A stretch of 34,882 nt of DNA from Clostridia bacterium (GTDB lineage: Bacteria; Bacillota; Clostridia; Christensenellales; UBA1242): NCBI GenBank assembly GCA_017505165.1, contig JAFVPU010000150.1, positions 1 through 34,882 of the forward strand, in the 5' to 3' direction. Shown here in pieces: positions 31,351-34,882 of this stretch. Position 1 is the first letter of the stretch; each line of letters opens with the position of its first letter. Under the pieces are notes generated by a model. The model was not told the origin of the DNA. It was given only the letters and a program-made list of their open reading frames with translations, and made no database searches. The position numbers were made by a program, and so were the translations under genes.

Positions 31351-33466
31351 ATATGAAGTTAGATACATCGACCCTGCTATATTAACATCTGGCGATGGTC
31401 TTACACCTAAAACTGCATATAAAGATTTCCCAACAACAGCATCTGAATATCCTGAACACGTTGCGTTCATTGTTCGTAGAACATCTGACAATGTTGCTAC
31501 ATCTCTTCCTGAAAATCTTTCAATCAATTCATTATCACTTGCTATCATTGGCATGCCCAAATCAACAGATGCTATCTATGATATTATTCCTCAAGAAGCT
31601 AAAACTGCATGGGGCAATGATGGTGGTGATTATGGATATGTCTTACACGATGTGAATGAACGTAGTGTATGTGGTATTATCGCTGATAACTGCAAAGCGT
31701 TTGATCTGCGATACATAGCGTTAATGGATAATAACAGTGCTCATTGTGCAGAAAAAGCTATACGAGTACGTAATAGTACATACGGATGCAATGCTACTGT
31801 CGATCACTGCTGGTTTCGTGCGCTCACCGATTGGGTTGGTACAGGAGAACAGCCGTCCCATATCTACTACGGGGGTAAATACCTCAGCATAAATGAAGGT
31901 GATAGGAATTCTTATAACCGTTTTGGTCATCGTGTAATATTCACAAATAACAGAATTGATGTCTGGTCAAGAGTTTCAACAGAAGCATTCTGGATGTGTT
32001 TCACAGAATATATTGAAATTAGAAATATTGAAATCAATTGTTTACAAACCGATGTATCCAATGCAATAATCTATTTAGGACGTGGTGATTACACTGAAAA
32101 AGCACCTATAGTGTTTGTAGACAATGTCCACGCCAAATACTATTATTATCCAAATCATGGCGATTACTTTAGAACAATCATGGACTTTAGTAGATGTCTG
32201 TATTGTACAATACAAAATTGCTCTTATGAAAAATCCGATACGCAATATTGGACGCCATACTACAACAGCGTTAGATTCAATTCTTTTATTCACGTTACAT
32301 TGTTATCGTCTGGATCTATTATTAAAAACATCAATATTGATTATTCAGATGTACGTGGTGAATATCAATATGGTGTTGACATTGAGTATAATCAGAGATA
32401 CAATCCAGAAGATGCTCAATACGGGCAATACACGAAACTGGAAGATATAACTGTTACATGTTGTAGTGATACACCTATATACAACGACGGTCACAACAGT
32501 TACAATAGAGAAAACACTTATAGTGAAAAGGGATCTCATGAATACCACCTTGTTCGTGCTAGGATGAGTAACGATCAAGATCGTGTTGTTTCAACAGATT
32601 TCCTAATCAAAAACCTGAAGATAAATGCTCCATTTGGTCGTGCGTTATATGCAACCCAGAGTCTTATCGACATGAAAACAATGGACATTTATGGAACAAT
32701 TTCTGTTACAAATTGTATGGGTAAGATCGGATCTGTTAACACATGGTATCCTGGATACTGCGTTGCTGATAATGGCGGAAACCTATTGCACATCAACACT
32801 ATTGAGTGTAATCGATTCAATACGTCATTCCCTTACACAGGACAGCATGCAATAATTCCATCATATCGATCGAACATTCTTGTTACAGATTGTAACATCG
32901 AAATGATGCCTAATACCGTGAATACTGAAGCACAGAGAAACTGCTCGTACATTTGTACAAATAACAACAGTCATATCACCACTGGAAACTACTTTGTCAG
33001 AAACCAAAGATCATTCTGTCGTACATGGTCTGTGAATAGAGTTGGTTCTTATGGTGGTTGTTCTCTTAAACTATCGAATGAATCCGGTGGTTCAGACTGG
33101 AACTATCCTCTGCTCGTTGGTGGTCTTCCGTTCAAAGGTGTCACAAAAACCTGTGAATCTGCTGGTAACTATGTTGCAAAAATATACGCAACCACTTATG
33201 GTTACAATGATCCATCAATGATCTCTGACATGCTCAAAGTTCGTATCACAAAAGAAGACAAGTCTATCGTAACAAGTTATGATGGAAATTGGTCTCGTGA
33301 TGAAACCAGTGTTTGGGAGAACATTGAAGCTGGAACAGCATATGTTCTCGAAATCCCATTCACGGTTGATAAAGCACAGGATATCGAATTTGAGTTTGCA
33401 TTTTCGTGGGATATGATCGGTGGTGCAACGTACCTCGACCCACACCCAGTAATCGAAAAACAATAA
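31331..33466 (+). CDS. Tail spike-like protein with right-handed beta-helix, 711 aa
   Basis: ATG at 31331 lies inside the previous gene (20-nt overlap) with AGAGG upstream. There is no in-frame ATG nearby to choose instead. SGDGLTPKTAYKDFP near the start is the typical entry of polysaccharide-lyase-like beta-helix folds. It is followed by many short strands with N/D/C-rich turns (about residues 100-580), and then a C-terminal beta-domain of about 120 residues. Phage spikes of this build usually bind or cut capsule or O-antigen sugars. I cannot point to catalytic residues, so enzymatic activity is unproven. Confidence 0.75.
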   Translation: MILHSNEYEVRYIDPAILTSGDGLTPKTAYKDFPTTASEYPEHVAFIVRRTSDNVATSLPENLSINSLSLAIIGMPKSTDAIYDIIPQEAKTAWGNDGGDYGYVLHDVNERSVCGIIADNCKAFDLRYIALMDNNSAHCAEKAIRVRNSTYGCNATVDHCWFRALTDWVGTGEQPSHIYYGGKYLSINEGDRNSYNRFGHRVIFTNNRIDVWSRVSTEAFWMCFTEYIEIRNIEINCLQTDVSNAIIYLGRGDYTEKAPIVFVDNVHAKYYYYPNHGDYFRTIMDFSRCLYCTIQNCSYEKSDTQYWTPYYNSVRFNSFIHVTLLSSGSIIKNINIDYSDVRGEYQYGVDIEYNQRYNPEDAQYGQYTKLEDITVTCCSDTPIYNDGHNSYNRENTYSEKGSHEYHLVRARMSNDQDRVVSTDFLIKNLKINAPFGRALYATQSLIDMKTMDIYGTISVTNCMGKIGSVNTWYPGYCVADNGGNLLHINTIECNRFNTSFPYTGQHAIIPSYRSNILVTDCNIEMMPNTVNTEAQRNCSYICTNNNSHITTGNYFVRNQRSFCRTWSVNRVGSYGGCSLKLSNESGGSDWNYPLLVGGLPFKGVTKTCESAGNYVAKIYATTYGYNDPSMISDMLKVRITKEDKSIVTSYDGNWSRDETSVWENIEAGTAYVLEIPFTVDKAQDIEFEFAFSWDMIGGATYLDPHPVIEKQ

Positions 33467-33472
33467 AAATAC

Positions 33473-33510
33473 AAGTAGATAGAGTCGTGTTTACACGACT
33501 CTATCTACTT
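33473..33510. terminator. Bidirectional terminator between convergent genes
   Basis: An 18-bp perfect stem (AAGTAGATAGAGTCGTGT and complement) with centre TT, followed by TTCAC on the plus strand and GTATTTTTATTG on the minus strand. It lies between the stops of the spike gene and the SLOG-DUF4326 gene. Confidence 0.85.
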
Positions 33511-33523
33511 TTCACATATTCAT

Positions 33524-34573
33524 TTACAATTCATGCACGTATTCTGTATTGACATACCACATTCCGATTTTAAACGGACTATCTCCAAATGTTTGATGTC
33601 TATAGAAGATTTCACATTTGGATCCATCAAGCGTTTTGTAATACGTAGAAACAGGATCTTCTTCAAGTTTTTCACGTTCAGTTCTAGATAGATATAAGTT
33701 TTTCTTTTCAATGTCTTTTTCAAACACTTCAAGATAAACTTTATTACCATCGACAACAACTCGACAATAGTCTTTAGCTACAACCAAATTAGTGCTTGTG
33801 CACACTTGGGTATAATCAGGATTTCTTCTCCATCTGAGAATAGTTTCCTGTATATTTACATGGGTGTTTTGAGGCTTTTCAAACTCTTCGAGAGTTTCTT
33901 TGACATTTTCGATGATGATCTCTTTGATCTCAGATTCAGCATTCTCTAGAAGCCACACAAGCATATCACCATGACACAGTTGTGGAGCACAGTAACAACC
34001 AAGTGTTTTTCCTTTAAGTTCAAAGATATGTTGAAGCAATGAAGGTTTCTTCAACAAATAGTCAGTAAACATAGCAATCACGTATTCACGATTTCTTGTA
34101 TCAGATATAGCATATGGATTTCCCCAGATAGATCCTTCACCTCGACCAATATAAACTTCATACGGATCGCGTTTACACATCTTAACAATATCAGGATGTG
34201 GCTTAATGATATCATTATCTGAGATTGATATAATAAGAGGTTTGATTCCACGCTGATAAACGAATTCAATCAATTCTTTTGTTGAAGGAGATTTTCCATC
34301 CCAAAAGAATATAGCTTCAGTTACCATCTTAGCAAGTTCTCTATTTCGTATAGTACCTGCTTGTTTTCCGTATTTATTCCACTCAGCATCATACGCTTCG
34401 TACACATGACCATTACACTCGGCATAAACGGCTGCTAATTGATCTGCGCCATCAGCTCCACCATTTACAATGATAGCGTCTTGTGGTAAGTACCATTTAA
34501 GTTGTCTGTAAAATATAAAGTAGTTGTTAAAACTACGACTTCCAGCAATCAAGTATCTTCTTAATTTTGCCAT
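33524..34573 (-). CDS. SLOG (YspA/DUF2493-like) - DUF4326 fusion protein, 349 aa
   Basis: Domain 1 (residues about 5-110) has AGSRSF at 10-15, NGGADGAD at 37-44 and EWNKYGKQAGTIRNREL at 64-80. This is the nucleotide-binding pattern of the YspA/DUF2493 branch of the SLOG superfamily. Domain 2 (about 138-212) has VYIGRGEGSIWGNPY and LGCYCAPQLCHGDMLVWL, the Cys/His-rich signature of DUF4326. Residues about 220-349 are a third, unrecognised charged region. ATG at 34573 with GGAGGTG upstream. SLOG proteins are thought to bind or process nucleotide-derived ligands. Having the two domains in one phage protein suggests a nucleotide-handling or signal-handling enzyme. No direct evidence fixes the reaction. 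Confidence 0.85.
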   Translation of the reverse strand: MAKLRRYLIAGSRSFNNYFIFYRQLKWYLPQDAIIVNGGADGADQLAAVYAECNGHVYEAYDAEWNKYGKQAGTIRNRELAKMVTEAIFFWDGKSPSTKELIEFVYQRGIKPLIISISDNDIIKPHPDIVKMCKRDPYEVYIGRGEGSIWGNPYAISDTRNREYVIAMFTDYLLKKPSLLQHIFELKGKTLGCYCAPQLCHGDMLVWLLENAESEIKEIIIENVKETLEEFEKPQNTHVNIQETILRWRRNPDYTQVCTSTNLVVAKDYCRVVVDGNKVYLEVFEKDIEKKNLYLSRTEREKLEEDPVSTYYKTLDGSKCEIFYRHQTFGDSPFKIGMWYVNTEYVHEL

Positions 34574-34605
34574 AGTTCACCTCCATGAAACTTTCATATT
34601 GTAAT

Positions 34606-34617
34606 GGCATCCTATAA
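34606..34617 (+). promoter_or_regulatory. Candidate late-type promoter (L6)
   Basis: GGCATCCTATAA, whose CTAT ends 29 nt before the ATG at 34644. It shares ten consecutive bases with L2 at 7349-7358. Confidence 0.5.
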
Positions 34618-34643
34618 GAATAAATTATAACAGAGAGGTATCG

Positions 34644-34882
34644 ATGCAACATTTTAACTATGCTGACAATAGAGCAATACATCTCCTTGCTACATATATC
34701 AGCGAGGGATACCTATTTCCTGATGTTATTGAAAAAGATTGTAAATTCATGTTAGTAACTCCAAGAGTAATACATAAATACAAATTCATTTGGAATAGCA
34801 AAATCTCAAAAGTTACACTAAATGCATTTACAAATACTGTCTACATTCCTCGTCACATCAATGATAGAAAAATGAATTCAAA
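34644..34882 (+). CDS. Unknown protein, 5' part only
   Basis: ATG at 34644 with AGAGAGG upstream and an open frame of 79 complete codons to the window edge. The visible part is mixed alpha/beta with many aromatic residues (MQHFNYADN onward). It has no signal peptide and no motif I recognise. It begins a rightward unit divergent from the SLOG-DUF4326 gene. Confidence 0.65.
   Translation, partial: MQHFNYADNRAIHLLATYISEGYLFPDVIEKDCKFMLVTPRVIHKYKFIWNSKISKVTLNAFTNTVYIPRHINDRKMNS

Noticed and set aside
1-34882. CRISPR array or defence island
   Set aside because: No regularly spaced direct repeats were seen, and the SLOG and DHH proteins are not next to known effector genes.

Overview
The window looks like part of the genome of a large tailed bacteriophage (Caudoviricetes, probably a jumbo phage). 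The signs are AT-rich DNA, tightly packed genes on both strands, long structural genes (up to 1,687 codons), a phage-type dNMP kinase, a secreted lysozyme-like enzyme, a group of tail fibre, lectin and beta-helix genes, and several genes with no recognisable family. Almost every gene has a strong AAGGAG-type ribosome binding site, which suggests a host that uses Shine-Dalgarno initiation. Stops are mostly TAA with some TGA and one TAG, so I see no recoding. I saw no tRNA, CRISPR array, integrase or insertion sequence.

Layout, left to right. 1-2378: leftward accessory genes. These are a membrane-spanning HExxH/ExxxD metallopeptidase (cut by the window edge), a P-loop kinase, and two tiny ORFs, one of them closed inside a 14-bp inverted repeat. 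2341-7243: a leftward four-gene operon of probable virion proteins. 7394-13546: the divergent rightward pair of large structural (baseplate-like) genes. 13599-15032: leftward small genes, including a dUTPase-fold protein with a degenerate active site and a gene of much higher GC. 15186-15620: a rightward membrane-anchored, Lys-rich protein. 15687-17142: a leftward secreted transglycosylase-like enzyme and an unknown gene. 17286-17425: a candidate leftward small RNA. 17474-19828: dNMP kinase, a 56-aa protein and a 503-aa helical protein. 19908-21542: a leftward NrnB-like DHH phosphoesterase and a zinc-ribbon acidic protein. 21727-33466: the rightward host-recognition block. It holds a giant RCC1/YadA-like fibre, a possible accessory protein, a LamG lectin protein, a second HExxH peptidase, and an adaptor/linker/beta-helix spike cassette. 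33524-34573: a leftward SLOG-DUF4326 fusion. 34644-end: a partial unknown gene.

Two recurrent intergenic sequence classes stand out. Class E, TATATTAC-N4-RTGATCT, occurs four times, always on the minus strand and upstream of non-structural genes. Class L, CATNCTATR, lies upstream of virion-gene units and a few others. Together they look like a two-phase (early/late) promoter system; by recall, the E core resembles the AT-rich early promoters of phiKZ-like phages. Long, near-perfect hairpins close nearly every transcription unit, and several lie inside the fibre block with too little room for a promoter after them. Functions given to the structural genes other than the fibre block are inferences from size, composition and position.
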